From: an uncultured Prevotellaceae bacterium
GTDB lineage: Bacteria; Bacteroidota; Bacteroidia; Bacteroidales; Muribaculaceae
Direction of reading: 5' to 3'
Length of the DNA: 53,954 nt
Assembly (NCBI GenBank): GCA_900316835.1
Contig: ONEL01000025.1
Location: 1 to 53,954 of the forward strand
Made by a program: the position numbers and the translations under genes. Positions 44,216 through 53,458 of this stretch are shown here, one piece after another. The notes below the pieces were generated by a model. It saw nothing but the letters and a program-made list of their open reading frames with translations, made no database searches and was not told the DNA's origin. Every line of letters begins with the position of its first letter. The first letter of the stretch is position 1.

Positions 44216-44262
44216 TTCATAATGCACAATTCACAATTCACAATGCATAATTCACATTGAAT
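44202..44262 (+). repeat. Family G simple repeat (ATGCATAATTCA/ATTCACA units)
   Basis: Degenerate tandem units ATGCATAATTCATA and CACAATTCACAATTCACA begin inside the last codons of the Nudix gene and extend beyond its stop. Confidence 0.75.
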
Positions 44263-44274
44263 CTATCGTCAGTA

Positions 44275-44392
44275 TTAGCGACTATTTAAGATGAGAATTT
44301 TTAATGAATTTTAAGCGAAGCGCCCATTACAACTGAAAGTGGGGCGTACTTCGTACTTAAAATTAAATTAAAATTAGCCCCCGTAAAAATGT
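44275..44392 (+). repeat. Family C fragments joined through a linker
   Basis: A right-end fragment ending TTTTAAGCGAAGCGCCC (to 44326) is followed by the linker ATTACAACTGAAAGT and a left-end fragment GGGGCGTACTTCGTACTTAA (from 44341). It shows that elements can be joined head to tail. Apart from this, the family G repeat and tRNA-CAU, I see nothing in 44216-44726. Confidence 0.75.
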
Positions 44393-44480
44393 TTTTTACG
44401 GAAAAATGTAAATCTGCTTGGTGGTTTAAAAAAAAAGATTTAATTTTGCAGTCGCTTTTTGGCTCGCACGAGTCATGAGC

Positions 44481-44554
44481 GGTCCCATAGCTCAGTTGGT
44501 TAGAGCACCTGACTCATAATCAGGGAGTCCTTGGTTCAAGCCCAAGTGGGACCA
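44481..44554 (+). tRNA. tRNA with anticodon CAU (Met elongator or Ile2)
   Basis: 74 bases. Acceptor GGTCCCA / TGGGACC, D arm AGCTCAGTTGGTTAGAGC-like, anticodon arm CCTGA-CTCATAA-TCAGG (CAT), T arm TTGG-TTCAAGC-CCAA. It is not the initiator, since the acceptor is fully paired and the three G-C pairs before the anticodon loop are absent. Whether it is Met or lysidine-modified Ile2 cannot be settled here. Confidence 0.93.
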
Positions 44555-44576
44555 CGAATAGAGGTGAATAATGAAG

Positions 44577-44620
44577 TCGCTAATCACTAAAATGAGGTGG
44601 TTGGCGATTTTTTTGTTTTT
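44577..44620 (+). terminator. Terminator after tRNA-CAU
   Basis: TCGCTAATCAC / GTGGTTGGCGA (two wobbles) followed by TTTTTTTTG. Confidence 0.75.
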
Positions 44621-44658
44621 TTGTGTAATGCCAGGTGGCGAATTTAGAAAATTCTACA

Positions 44659-44666
44659 TAACTTTG
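44659..44666 (+). promoter_or_regulatory. Putative -7 box of tamB
   Basis: TAACTTTG, 60 bases before the tamB ATG. No clear -33 element. Confidence 0.45.
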
Positions 44667-44726
44667 TAGGTTTAATTAAACTGCCAGCTAGGGTTATCTG
44701 TGCTTGGCAAACTTAATTAATTAAAA

Positions 44727-47700
44727 ATGCGTCAAGCACTTCGGTGGACATATAACAGCTTGCGGGCTATCATCATGGTGGTGGTAGTGCTACTGGTTGT
44801 GGCCTATAGCGCCCTCTATCTGGGTGTGAGCATGCCCTATTTCCAGAATAAAATCAAGGCGGTTGGTGAGCGCGAGCTGAGCAAGTTTCTTGAGACCGCC
44901 GTGACCATCGACGGCATCACCATCACACCATTTAATCAAGTGGTGCTCACTGGGGTAAACATCCCCGACCAGGGTGGGCACGACCTTATCAAGGTCGACA
45001 AGCTGGGTGCTGGAGTGAGTCTCTATGACCTGGTGGTGAGGAAAAAAGTGGTTATCAACTATGCCGAGATTGACGGGCTTCACGGCACCATCACTCGCCC
45101 CGACAAGAATAGCCCCACCAACCTGCAATTTATCATCGACAAGCTCAAGGGTGAGCCAGGCAAGCCTCCCACTCCCTTCGATATAAAGATTCACAACGCC
45201 GTGATAAGAAACACCGCGTTGAGCTATGACGTGCTCAATGAGCCACACCTGGCGAGTGGGCGTTTCGACCCTAATCACATCAAGGTTACCGACCTTACAG
45301 CCGACCTGGTGTTTCCTCGCATCAAGAACGACGACTTCATTGTTAATGTCAACAATCTTGCGCTCAATGAGCACAATGGCTTGCAACTGAAGCGGCTGAG
45401 CGGTAATTTTAAGGTCGATAACACACGAGCCCAAATTAAAGACCTGGTCGTGGACCTGCCGGGAACGCATCTCACCCCAGCCACCACCACCTTCCACTAC
45501 TCATCGCTCAAGAATGCCATCAATGAGATAAAAGTGCAGCCTCTCACGCTCAGCATGACCGACAACCACATCACCCTTGCCGACCTCAAGACTTTTGAGC
45601 CACGGCTAGGGCAATGGACCCAACCCATCAATTTCACTGTCGATGCCACAGCGTCGCGCGACAAGCTCGATGTGCGCGAGCTCAATGTGGATGCGCAGAA
45701 TGGTGGCATAAAGCTCGACCTCGAGGGCACCTTCAGCAACTATAGGGCACCGCATGCCATGGACTTCGACGTGCGCCACATCGACTTGCAAGCATCGCGT
45801 GGCGAGATAGCGCGCGTCACTAGCTCGCTTGCTCACTTGCCTGCTAATGTTGTGGCAGTTATCGACAAGTGTGGCGACGTTCACCTCAGGGGCTCGGCGA
45901 GTGGAAACCTCGCTAATATCAAGGCCGATGCCACTCTCGACACTCGCCTGGGCAACCTGGCGCTCAATGGAACCTTTGACAACCGCCAGGGCGATGCCCG
46001 CCATGTGAGCGCTAACGTCAAGAGCGACGGCTTCGACTTGGGCACTATCCTTGCCAAGGAAGACCTGCTGGGGCGTGTGGCAATGAATGTGAATGTTGAC
46101 GGCTCAGTGGGGCGCGACAACGCCCTGATGGGCAACGTCAATGGCCATGTTGACTATATCGACATCAAGGGCTATCGCTATCACAACATTGATGCTGATG
46201 TGGATGTGGAACACAACAACTATAGTGGCACTCTCGCAATCAACGATCCCAATGGCAAGGTCGATCTCAATGGTCGCGCTACTCTCGATGGCGAAAACTC
46301 AACCTATGTCTTCGACCTCAATGCCAAGAATGTGAATTTCGCGAAGCTCAATCTCACGAGCAAATATCCTGCCAATAACCTCAACCTGAGCATGAATGCC
46401 GCTATCACCGGCAATCGCCTTGATAACATTGCCGGCAACGTGAACATCGATAACGTGTCATTTATCAACAGTAACACAGGCAAGGGGTTTCACCTTGACA
46501 ACTTCACCCTCAACGCCAGCAGTGGCGATGGACCCAAAAATATTAGCCTCAACACCGACTTCCTGCACGGCTCAATACAAGGTAACTACGACTTCGCCAG
46601 TATAGTTCCCGCTTTCAAGAGCATAGCGTCGCGGTGTTTCCCGCAGTTCATGAGTGGACACACGCCACACAGCACTGGCGACAACAATTTCACCTTCAAC
46701 TTTGAGGTGGAGCCTAACGACGAGTTTGACAACTACATCTCAAGCTATGTTAAACTGCCGGTGAAGCTCATCTACAAGGCCACCATCGATGGCTTCTTCA
46801 ACGAGCGAGAAGGGGAGTTCAGCGCCGATGTCAACTTGCCTTACTTGCAACAAGGCAACAAGATTATTGAAGGCACCAAGTTGCACGTGGGCAAGCTTGC
46901 GGAGCAAGACAATGTCACGCTCAACGCTCACACTATTTTTCCTAACAAGAAAGGTAACATAGCTATCAATATTGACGCTAATGCTGTGAACGATGGAGTG
47001 GACGCTAACCTGGGCTGGACTTTTAACCGTCCCACCGACTATCATGGCAACGTGAGCCTCTCGGCACTGCTGGGGCGCGACAGCAACGGCAAGTTCATGA
47101 CCACTGTCAATGTCAATCCCACCGAGGTGGTGATTAACGACACCGTGTGGAACGTGCATGAGGGAAGCCTGAGCTATCGTGATGGCATTATCGACGTCGA
47201 CGAGATTGAAGGCTCGTGCGCCGACCAGTTTATAAAAATTGCCGGGCGAGTGTCGCGCGACCCCGACGATGTGCTCACCGTTGCTCTCCAGGACATTCAT
47301 CTCGACTACATCTTCGAGACGTTGAAGATTAACCACGTCACCTTTGGCGGTAGTGCCACGGGCGAAGTGCATGCTGCCGACCTATTTTCCAAGTCGCCAC
47401 GCTTGAGCACCGACCGGCTGCACATCGAGAACATGACCTATAATGGTGCCATGATGGGCGATGGCGACATTGAGAGCCGTTTTGATAGCCAGAACACGGC
47501 GGTTTCTATCAAGTGCGACCTGGCACAGAAGAATGGCTACCACACCTATATCGACGGTGAGATTTTTGCCGCCGACGACTCCCTGCACATGGTCTTTGAT
47601 GCCAACAAGGCGAATGTGGAATTTATGAAACCCTTCATGGAGGCGTTTACCGACGAGGTGCACGGTCTGGTATCGGGGCATGCGGTGCTGGGAGGAAATT

Positions 47701-49343
47701 TCAAAACCATCGACCTCGAGGGAGATGTCTATGCCGAGGATTTTAGCATCAAGGTGGGATACACTAACACCACCTACTCCTGTACCGACTCGGTTCACAT
47801 ACGCCCTGGATTTATCGACTTTGGCGACATCACCATTCGCGACCGCGACAATCACACCGCCCAGCTCAACGGCTACCTCAAGCACGATGCTTTCCACAAC
47901 CCGGAGTTCAATTTCACTATCACCGATGCTCACGACCTGCTCGTCTATGACATCACGCCAGTGATGAACCCCGACTGGTATGGCACCATCTATGGCAATG
48001 GCTCGGCAATCATCGCTGGCGAGCCAGGCGAGGTGCGAATAGGGGTGAACATGGAAACCGCGCCTAGTAGCAAGTTTACCTTTGTATTGAGCGACACTCA
48101 AGAAGCCAGTGAATATAATTTTATCACCTTCCGCGACCGCGACAAGATGAATGCGCCAGCCATCGCCCCCGACACCACCACCGTGGCGCTCGACACCGTG
48201 CCCGAGATTGTGCGACTGCTGGCACAGAAGATTGAGAACACCAGCCAGCAGCAGTCGGCACCCACGCAGTTCTCCATCGACCTGCAGGTGGATATCACCC
48301 CCGAGGCTGAGATAGTGCTCGTGATGGATCCCGTGGGCGGTGACCGCATCCGCGCCTACGGCTCGGGAAACCTGCGCATCAACTACAATAGCATCGACGA
48401 GGCGTTCGACATGTTTGGGAAATACACTCTTGAGAAGGGCTCTTACAATTTCACTCTCCAGGACATCATCATCAAGGACTTCACCATTCGCAACGGGAGC
48501 ACCATTAGCTTCGACGGCGACCCCTATAACGCCATTCTCGACATCAGTGCCGTCTACTCGCTTAATGCCAACCTCAGCGACCTTGACGCTTCATTCTCGA
48601 CCGACCGCGAGATTAACCGCACTAACGTCCCCGTCAATGCCTTGCTAAAGGTGAAGGGTGGCATCAGTGAGCCTGAGCTGTCGTTCGACCTGGAATTCCC
48701 CACTCTCACCAGCGACTCTTATCGCAAGGTGAAGAGTGTGATAAGTACCGACGAGATGATGAACCGGCAGATTATCTACCTGCTGGCACTCAACCGTTTC
48801 TATACCCCCGACTACATGCAGTCGCAAAACCGTAACAACGAGCTCACCTCGGTGGCTTCGTCAACTATTTCATCGCAGCTCTCTAGCATACTGGGACAAA
48901 TTAGCGACAACTGGCAAATTTCGCCTAACTTGCGTAGTAACAAGGGCGACTTTAGCGATGTGGAGGTCGACCTGGCACTTTCGAGCCAGTTGCTTAACAA
49001 TCGTCTTATTTTCAACGGAAATTTCGGTTATCGCGACAATGCCTTCAATAGTCGCAACAGCAACTTCATTGGAGATTTCGACTTGGAATACCTGCTCAAC
49101 CGCAAGGGCTCCATTCGACTCAAGGCCTACAACCACTTCAATGACCAGAACTACTACGTGCGCAATGCTATGACCACACAGGGAGTGGGAGTTGTATTCA
49201 AGCACGACTTCGACCGCCTCTTTGGCAAGAAAAAGACCGCGCAGCCACCAGCCGACAGCACCAAGCCATCAGCAACAATTCTTGGTGACACCTTAATTAA
49301 ATTTAATACACGTCAAGCGACAAGCGACACCACCGCGCAATGA
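44727..49343 (+). CDS. tamB: Translocation/assembly module protein TamB
   Basis: A 1538-residue AsmA-like/TamB protein that spans the periplasm. An N-terminal anchor helix (AIIMVVVVLLVVAYSALYLGV, about 14-34) is followed by about 1100 residues of short beta-strand repeats (for example GHVDYIDIKGYRYHNIDADVD and later DVEIDEIEGSC-type strands). The DUF490 C-terminal domain (about 1130-1480) has LNLRINYN-type segments such as GSGNLRINYNSIDEAFDMFGKYTLEKGSYNF and MNRQIIYLLALNRFY. It contributes to outer-membrane protein assembly or lipid transport. The stop overlaps the start of the DUF4421 gene (ATGA). Confidence 0.92.
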   Translation: MRQALRWTYNSLRAIIMVVVVLLVVAYSALYLGVSMPYFQNKIKAVGERELSKFLETAVTIDGITITPFNQVVLTGVNIPDQGGHDLIKVDKLGAGVSLYDLVVRKKVVINYAEIDGLHGTITRPDKNSPTNLQFIIDKLKGEPGKPPTPFDIKIHNAVIRNTALSYDVLNEPHLASGRFDPNHIKVTDLTADLVFPRIKNDDFIVNVNNLALNEHNGLQLKRLSGNFKVDNTRAQIKDLVVDLPGTHLTPATTTFHYSSLKNAINEIKVQPLTLSMTDNHITLADLKTFEPRLGQWTQPINFTVDATASRDKLDVRELNVDAQNGGIKLDLEGTFSNYRAPHAMDFDVRHIDLQASRGEIARVTSSLAHLPANVVAVIDKCGDVHLRGSASGNLANIKADATLDTRLGNLALNGTFDNRQGDARHVSANVKSDGFDLGTILAKEDLLGRVAMNVNVDGSVGRDNALMGNVNGHVDYIDIKGYRYHNIDADVDVEHNNYSGTLAINDPNGKVDLNGRATLDGENSTYVFDLNAKNVNFAKLNLTSKYPANNLNLSMNAAITGNRLDNIAGNVNIDNVSFINSNTGKGFHLDNFTLNASSGDGPKNISLNTDFLHGSIQGNYDFASIVPAFKSIASRCFPQFMSGHTPHSTGDNNFTFNFEVEPNDEFDNYISSYVKLPVKLIYKATIDGFFNEREGEFSADVNLPYLQQGNKIIEGTKLHVGKLAEQDNVTLNAHTIFPNKKGNIAINIDANAVNDGVDANLGWTFNRPTDYHGNVSLSALLGRDSNGKFMTTVNVNPTEVVINDTVWNVHEGSLSYRDGIIDVDEIEGSCADQFIKIAGRVSRDPDDVLTVALQDIHLDYIFETLKINHVTFGGSATGEVHAADLFSKSPRLSTDRLHIENMTYNGAMMGDGDIESRFDSQNTAVSIKCDLAQKNGYHTYIDGEIFAADDSLHMVFDANKANVEFMKPFMEAFTDEVHGLVSGHAVLGGNFKTIDLEGDVYAEDFSIKVGYTNTTYSCTDSVHIRPGFIDFGDITIRDRDNHTAQLNGYLKHDAFHNPEFNFTITDAHDLLVYDITPVMNPDWYGTIYGNGSAIIAGEPGEVRIGVNMETAPSSKFTFVLSDTQEASEYNFITFRDRDKMNAPAIAPDTTTVALDTVPEIVRLLAQKIENTSQQQSAPTQFSIDLQVDITPEAEIVLVMDPVGGDRIRAYGSGNLRINYNSIDEAFDMFGKYTLEKGSYNFTLQDIIIKDFTIRNGSTISFDGDPYNAILDISAVYSLNANLSDLDASFSTDREINRTNVPVNALLKVKGGISEPELSFDLEFPTLTSDSYRKVKSVISTDEMMNRQIIYLLALNRFYTPDYMQSQNRNNELTSVASSTISSQLSSILGQISDNWQISPNLRSNKGDFSDVEVDLALSSQLLNNRLIFNGNFGYRDNAFNSRNSNFIGDFDLEYLLNRKGSIRLKAYNHFNDQNYYVRNAMTTQGVGVVFKHDFDRLFGKKKTAQPPADSTKPSATILGDTLIKFNTRQATSDTTAQ

Positions 49344-50758
49344 AAAATAAGATTTTAGTAATATTATTCCTCGCACTATTAATCAGCCCATTTAAGCTAG
49401 AGGCGAAGGCTGATAGCTGTAGGTGTTGCAAAACTTCTGAATCGAATGATAACTCCCCCTCTAAGATAGAGGGGGCGGGGGGGAGTATGAAAGCACACTC
49501 GGCTGGGAATCATACTCCTCAGTCGCTTCGCGCCAGCTCCTCTATCTTAGAGGAGCAGTTGTCGTGCTCTAGAACAGGGGAAAACTCCCCCTCTAAAGCT
49601 CATCAGCAGCCATGCACTAGCGTCTCGAGCGATACGGTGATGCGCGGTAGCTCGCCGTTTAGCTCTCTCGACGACCGCAAGCGCTTCATCAAGCACATTC
49701 GCGACAGCATCGACGCCATCCCCTTCGATACCACTCGCGACGATGACTACTGGCGACGTGCCATTGTCAACGGCAAGTGGAGCTTCTTCACCGACCCCAC
49801 TGTCAAGAAACCTGGATTGCTGAATTTTGCCTCTAAGGTTTACAATTTCTACACCAAGGCGTTCAACAACTACGACACCGCCTATGTGGCATCGGTTAAG
49901 AAAAACTACCGCATCATCATTAAGAATAACAACTGGTTCGATACCTATGGAGGGCAAATCGCCAATCAGGACACCAAGATTTTCATGAACTCCAACATTT
50001 CTTCGAGTATGGGCATTGGTTTCTCCTACATGGGCATTGGATACACCTACATGTTCGACCTCGACAACCTCTTTGGTGGCGACCCCACTCGCCACAGCAA
50101 GTGGGAGATGACCTTCGCCACCTCACGATTCTCGTTCGAGGCCTATCACACGCGCAACTCCGGAACCGTCAACATTCACCGCTTTGGCGATTACAACAAC
50201 GGCAAGTATATTGACAAGGAATTCAATGGCCTGGAACGAGTATCCACAGGCTTCGACCTTTACTATTTTTTCAACCACCGCAAGTATTCGCAGGCGGCGG
50301 CCTATAGCTATTCCAAGATTCAGAAACGCAGTGCGGGAACTTTTATCGCGGGCTTGCTCATGACCACCCAAAGCGTGGAACTGGATTTTAATTATCTCGA
50401 CAAGGACATGAAAGAATATGTGCCTAACGGAGGCGTGCCCATCGTTTACAAGTATCACTACCGGGTGTTTAGCCTGCTGGGAGGATATGCCTATAACTGG
50501 GTCTTTCGCCGCAACTGGTTGTTTAACATCACAGCGGCTCCTTCCATTGGTCTGAACCATTCGTTCGAAGACTCGGTTGATGGCAGGCGCAACCAGCTGT
50601 CGTTCGACTTGCGGGGACGTTTAGGGCTGGTGTACAGGTCTCGCAACTTCTTCTACGGCCTGCAAATCATCATCGATGCCCACTTCTACCACAGCAAGAA
50701 GCACGACTTCGTCAACTCCAACGAAGATCTCACTCTAGTAGCCGGATTCAACTTCTAA
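49340..50758 (+). CDS. DUF4421 protein, probable outer-membrane barrel, with repeat-derived insertion
   Basis: A 472-residue protein with signal peptide (about 1-22: MKNKILVILFLALLISPFKL). From about residue 150 it matches the DUF4421 pattern: NYDTAYVASVKKNYRIIIKNNNWFDTY, then SSMGIGFSYMGIGYTYMFDL and alternating strands ending LTLVAGFNF with a terminal Phe typical of outer-membrane barrels. Residues about 38-91 (NSPSKIEGAGGSMKA ... GENSPSKAHQQ) are translated from a family F non-coding repeat inserted in frame. It overlaps tamB by four bases, so translation is probably coupled. Function unknown. Confidence 0.85.
   Translation: MKNKILVILFLALLISPFKLEAKADSCRCCKTSESNDNSPSKIEGAGGSMKAHSAGNHTPQSLRASSSILEEQLSCSRTGENSPSKAHQQPCTSVSSDTVMRGSSPFSSLDDRKRFIKHIRDSIDAIPFDTTRDDDYWRRAIVNGKWSFFTDPTVKKPGLLNFASKVYNFYTKAFNNYDTAYVASVKKNYRIIIKNNNWFDTYGGQIANQDTKIFMNSNISSSMGIGFSYMGIGYTYMFDLDNLFGGDPTRHSKWEMTFATSRFSFEAYHTRNSGTVNIHRFGDYNNGKYIDKEFNGLERVSTGFDLYYFFNHRKYSQAAAYSYSKIQKRSAGTFIAGLLMTTQSVELDFNYLDKDMKEYVPNGGVPIVYKYHYRVFSLLGGYAYNWVFRRNWLFNITAAPSIGLNHSFEDSVDGRRNQLSFDLRGRLGLVYRSRNFFYGLQIIIDAHFYHSKKHDFVNSNEDLTLVAGFNF
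49451..49600. repeat. Family F repeat inside the DUF4421 coding sequence
   Basis: AACTCCCCCTCTAAGATAGA, a G-rich tract, GGAGTATG, about 21 variable bases, then CATACTCCTCAGTCGCT. The same arrangement occurs in non-coding sequence at 53879-53954. Here it continues with a second hairpin (CTCCTCTATCTTAGAGGAG) and another ACTCCCCCTCTAAA. The insertion keeps the reading frame. Confidence 0.85.
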
Positions 50759-50779
50759 CCCTTTTTTCTGATAATTTTA

Positions 50780-50835
50780 AAAGACAATTGCTGGGATTTT
50801 TTTTTCAGACAATTACTAACAATTTAAAACAATTA
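50780..50835 (+). repeat. Family A' segment
   Basis: AAAGACAATTGCTGGGATTT ... CAGACAATTACTAACAATTT, as at 7495-7552. It begins the 588-base repeat-filled gap 50759-51346, in which I see no gene. Confidence 0.75.
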
Positions 50836-50892
50836 TATTATTCCTGAGAGGGGGGTTGTGCTATGCTGCGCATGCCCACTTTCAGTAGTAAT

Positions 50893-51060
50893 GGGCGCTT
50901 CGCTTAAAATTTATTAAAAATTAATATAAAAATTTTATCTTTCAACAATAGCTAATTTTAATATAATTTTTAGCGCGAAGCCCCCCCCACGTCGGGTTGT
51001 GCCATGCTACGCATGGAAATTAAAGAGCTACGCTCTAAAATTTAAAATGCGCTTCGCGCT
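50893..51060 (-). repeat. Family C element without hairpin module, with flank
   Basis: The inverted copy 50893-50988 is bounded by GGGCGCTTCGCTTAAAATT and TTTTTAGCGCGAAGCCCCC, only about 96 bases apart, and lacks the central GAGGGAG...CTCCCTC module. The left-flank block (GTTGTGCCATGCTACGCATG and AGAGCTACGCTCT) follows at 50989-51060. Confidence 0.78.
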
Positions 51061-51075
51061 AAAATTCCCATATAT

Positions 51076-51245
51076 ATCAGATTAATCAGAAAAATCCGTA
51101 GTTTTTCACTAGCTCAAATCTGATTAATCTGTTTAATTTGTGGTTTTTAATCAGTTTTCAGTAGTCTTTGGTTAGTGTCAATTCGTGAAAATTCGTGGTT
51201 CTTTCACCAGTTGAAATCTGTTTAATTTGTGGTTTTTATTTCAGC
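51076..51245. repeat. Family E repeat (AATCTGTTTAATTTGTGGTT units)
   Basis: Two copies of AATCTG(ATT)AATCTGTTTAATTTGTGG-type sequence with intervening AATTCGTGAAAATTCGTGG. An inverted relative (AAACAGGTTAATCAGATTAA) lies at 53459-53500. The function is unknown. Confidence 0.7.
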
Positions 51246-51269
51246 ACAAATATTAGCCCAGAAACAAGG

Positions 51270-51303
51270 ACTGCCTCCCCGCGTGGGGAAGCAGTCCTGT
51301 TAA
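51270..51303 (-). terminator. Terminator of the DUF2436/adhesin gene
   Basis: AGGACTGCCTCCCC pairs with GGGGAAGCAGTCCT (one mismatch) around a GCGT loop, about 45 bases past the stop on this strand. Confidence 0.82.
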
Positions 51304-51346
51304 TTGGTTAAGTGGGGATTAACCCCCTTAATGCGTTAGGCTTTTC

Positions 51347-53254
51347 TTACTTAACGATAACCTTCTTGCCACCGTTGATGTAGATACCGGGAACGCTAGG
51401 CATACCGTTGAACTTAACACCCTGGAGGTTGTAGTAAGTGTTGTCAACCTTGCTGTCGGTGTTGAGGTTCTCGATAGCGGTAGGAGCGTAGTAAACAACC
51501 TCAATCTGCAGAGGAGCGGTGAGACCCTTCAGGCCAGTAGTAGCAGCCTCGGTAACGCGAACTTTGTAAACTGCCGATTCAGCAGCGAGCATGAAGTTGC
51601 TACCTTCGCCTACATAGAGAGCGGTGGGAACGCCAAGGAGCTCGGTAGTTACATCGTAGTGACCTACACCAGTTTCGTCGGTGCCACCCATCCAGATGAT
51701 GCTGCCATCCACGTCGTAGGTGATAACCTTGAACTGATCACCTTGAGTCATGTCGGCCTTAGCCTCAAATACGCCATCCTCAACTTCTTCAAACTTGATG
51801 GGCACACCACCATCGTTGCCCCAGTTGTTGAAGTCACCAAGCAGGTAGAACTCATTCATGCCATCGGCGAGAGTAGTGAAGTTTACGCTCTCGGTCCAGT
51901 TGGTAGTGCGAGTATCGGGACCTACGGCCTGTACTTGTACCTCGTACTCAGTCTCGGGAGTCAAGCCCTCGATGGTGTAAGGATTAGTTACGTTCTCAAC
52001 AACGGTCCACTCGGCGGGCTCTTGAGCACCGGGAACAGTTATCTCAATGTAGCCAACGTTGATGCTGTACATGTCGCTAACGCCATAGTGACGGAAGGCG
52101 ATAACGCCCATACCCTCGAAGTCACTCAGGTCGAACTCATACTCCTCGGGTGTGGCGCCAGGAACAATAGCTCCATCTGAAATCATGATGAAGTCGTCGG
52201 TATTAAAGGTTTCGCCACTAACCGCACTGGCTGGTGCATAGTATACATAAATCTGATCAGGATAGTTAGCGCTGTAGTTCCAAGTCTTGAACTTGAGAGT
52301 GCCGCCCATGCCTACCTCGGGAGTAATCAGCCAGTTGTCGGGAGTGAGGGCTCCATTGTCGCTGCTCCAGCTCTCGCTGTAGAAGCAAACGTCGTAATTA
52401 GCGTCGTCGGCATAAGCCAAACCCCAGTTCTCACCGTCGCCATCGGCATCATAGATCATAAAGTCGCCAACGATGTCTTGATAGTTGTCGACGTTCATGT
52501 TCCAGTCGGGGTTCAACAAAGCGGGATCGGTCCAAGGACGCCAACGCAGGTTCCAAGTGTTGTTGTTATCGCCTGGAGTCCAAGCAACGTCGCCAGTGGT
52601 AGCGGTGGGAGTTACAAACACGTCGGTGGGAACTGAAGGAGTGTTGGAGTCGATGAGGTCTACCTGGTCGTTCTGGCCACCGAGAGAAACTATGAACTCA
52701 TAGGCTACGCCCGAAACGAACTCAAAGTCGTTGTAACGGCCACCTATAGTACCATTTCCAGAAGCGATCCACATGCGGGCGCCTGGGGTGGGGTTGGTGA
52801 TGCACCAGTCGTAGGTGCCGGCGGGAATTGTAATTGTTACGCTGCTGTTGATAACGATGTTGGCAGTAGCAAGAGCTCCATCGGCATTCTCAGGAATCTT
52901 GTACTCAAATTCAGCGTAAGTTTCAGCGGGAACATCGCCGCTAGTGTTGAGACCACCAGTCTCTGGGATAATAGTGCCATAGGCGGTAGCATCGGCATCG
53001 AGGAGCATCTGGTAGCCAGTGCCATCCTGCCACACGTCGCCTGCTGTAAGGGTTACTTGAGCATAGCCCTCGGGAACGTCGGCCATTGGGCGAACTGCCT
53101 TAAGGCTAGTTTTTAAGAAAGAAGTGGGGGTAGCATCCTTCTTAACAAAGTTCTTTGCTACTTTGTTCACTTGCTTGTAGCTCTTAGTTTGAGCATTCAT
53201 GGTCATTGGCATAAACAATGCAGCCAATAACATTAATAATGTAATTTTTTTCAT
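51347..53254 (-). CDS. Secreted gingipain-adhesin-like protein (DUF2436, cleaved adhesin, FN3, type IX tail)
   Basis: A 635-residue secreted protein. After a signal peptide (MKKITLLMLLAALFMPMTMNA) comes a DUF2436-like domain (about 65-200; GTGYQMLLDADATAYGTIIP, AGTYDWCITNPTPG). Next is a cleaved-adhesin domain (about 255-420; WSSDNGALTPDNWLITPEV, FRHYGVSDMYSINVGYIEI), then a fibronectin type III-like segment (YTIEGLTPETEYEVQVQAVG), then a SusE/starch-binding-like beta domain (FYLLGDFNNWGNDGG). The C-terminus (YYNLQGVKFNGMPSVPGIYI ... KVIVK) is a type IX sorting signal. DUF2436 and cleaved-adhesin domains are known from Porphyromonas gingipains, but no protease domain is present. Adhesion or ligand binding is inferred. 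Confidence 0.87.
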   Translation of the reverse strand: MKKITLLMLLAALFMPMTMNAQTKSYKQVNKVAKNFVKKDATPTSFLKTSLKAVRPMADVPEGYAQVTLTAGDVWQDGTGYQMLLDADATAYGTIIPETGGLNTSGDVPAETYAEFEYKIPENADGALATANIVINSSVTITIPAGTYDWCITNPTPGARMWIASGNGTIGGRYNDFEFVSGVAYEFIVSLGGQNDQVDLIDSNTPSVPTDVFVTPTATTGDVAWTPGDNNNTWNLRWRPWTDPALLNPDWNMNVDNYQDIVGDFMIYDADGDGENWGLAYADDANYDVCFYSESWSSDNGALTPDNWLITPEVGMGGTLKFKTWNYSANYPDQIYVYYAPASAVSGETFNTDDFIMISDGAIVPGATPEEYEFDLSDFEGMGVIAFRHYGVSDMYSINVGYIEITVPGAQEPAEWTVVENVTNPYTIEGLTPETEYEVQVQAVGPDTRTTNWTESVNFTTLADGMNEFYLLGDFNNWGNDGGVPIKFEEVEDGVFEAKADMTQGDQFKVITYDVDGSIIWMGGTDETGVGHYDVTTELLGVPTALYVGEGSNFMLAAESAVYKVRVTEAATTGLKGLTAPLQIEVVYYAPTAIENLNTDSKVDNTYYNLQGVKFNGMPSVPGIYINGGKKVIVK

Positions 53255-53300
53255 AAATTAATAGTTTTTAGAATTAGAAAAAAAGTATTAATCACGGTTA

Positions 53301-53332
53301 CAAAATTATGACAAAATAAGCAAATTACCAAA
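53301..53332 (-). promoter_or_regulatory. Promoter of the adhesin-like gene
   Basis: On the minus strand TTTG (53332-53329), 20 bases, TAATTTTG (53308-53301), about 47 bases before the ATG. Confidence 0.7.
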
Positions 53333-53458
53333 TAAAAGTCTACTTTTTTTAAATAAAAGTTTTACTCAAGCCTTTCTCAAACTAATAGGATTGTAATTAT
53401 TTTGAAATAAAACTTGGATATTTATACATTCATGTGCATGGAGGCTGTCGCAAAACAC

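Noticed and set aside
44481..44554. Initiator tRNA-Met
   Set aside because: The first acceptor pair is formed and the anticodon stem lacks the three consecutive G-C pairs of initiators; elongator Met or Ile2 remain possible.
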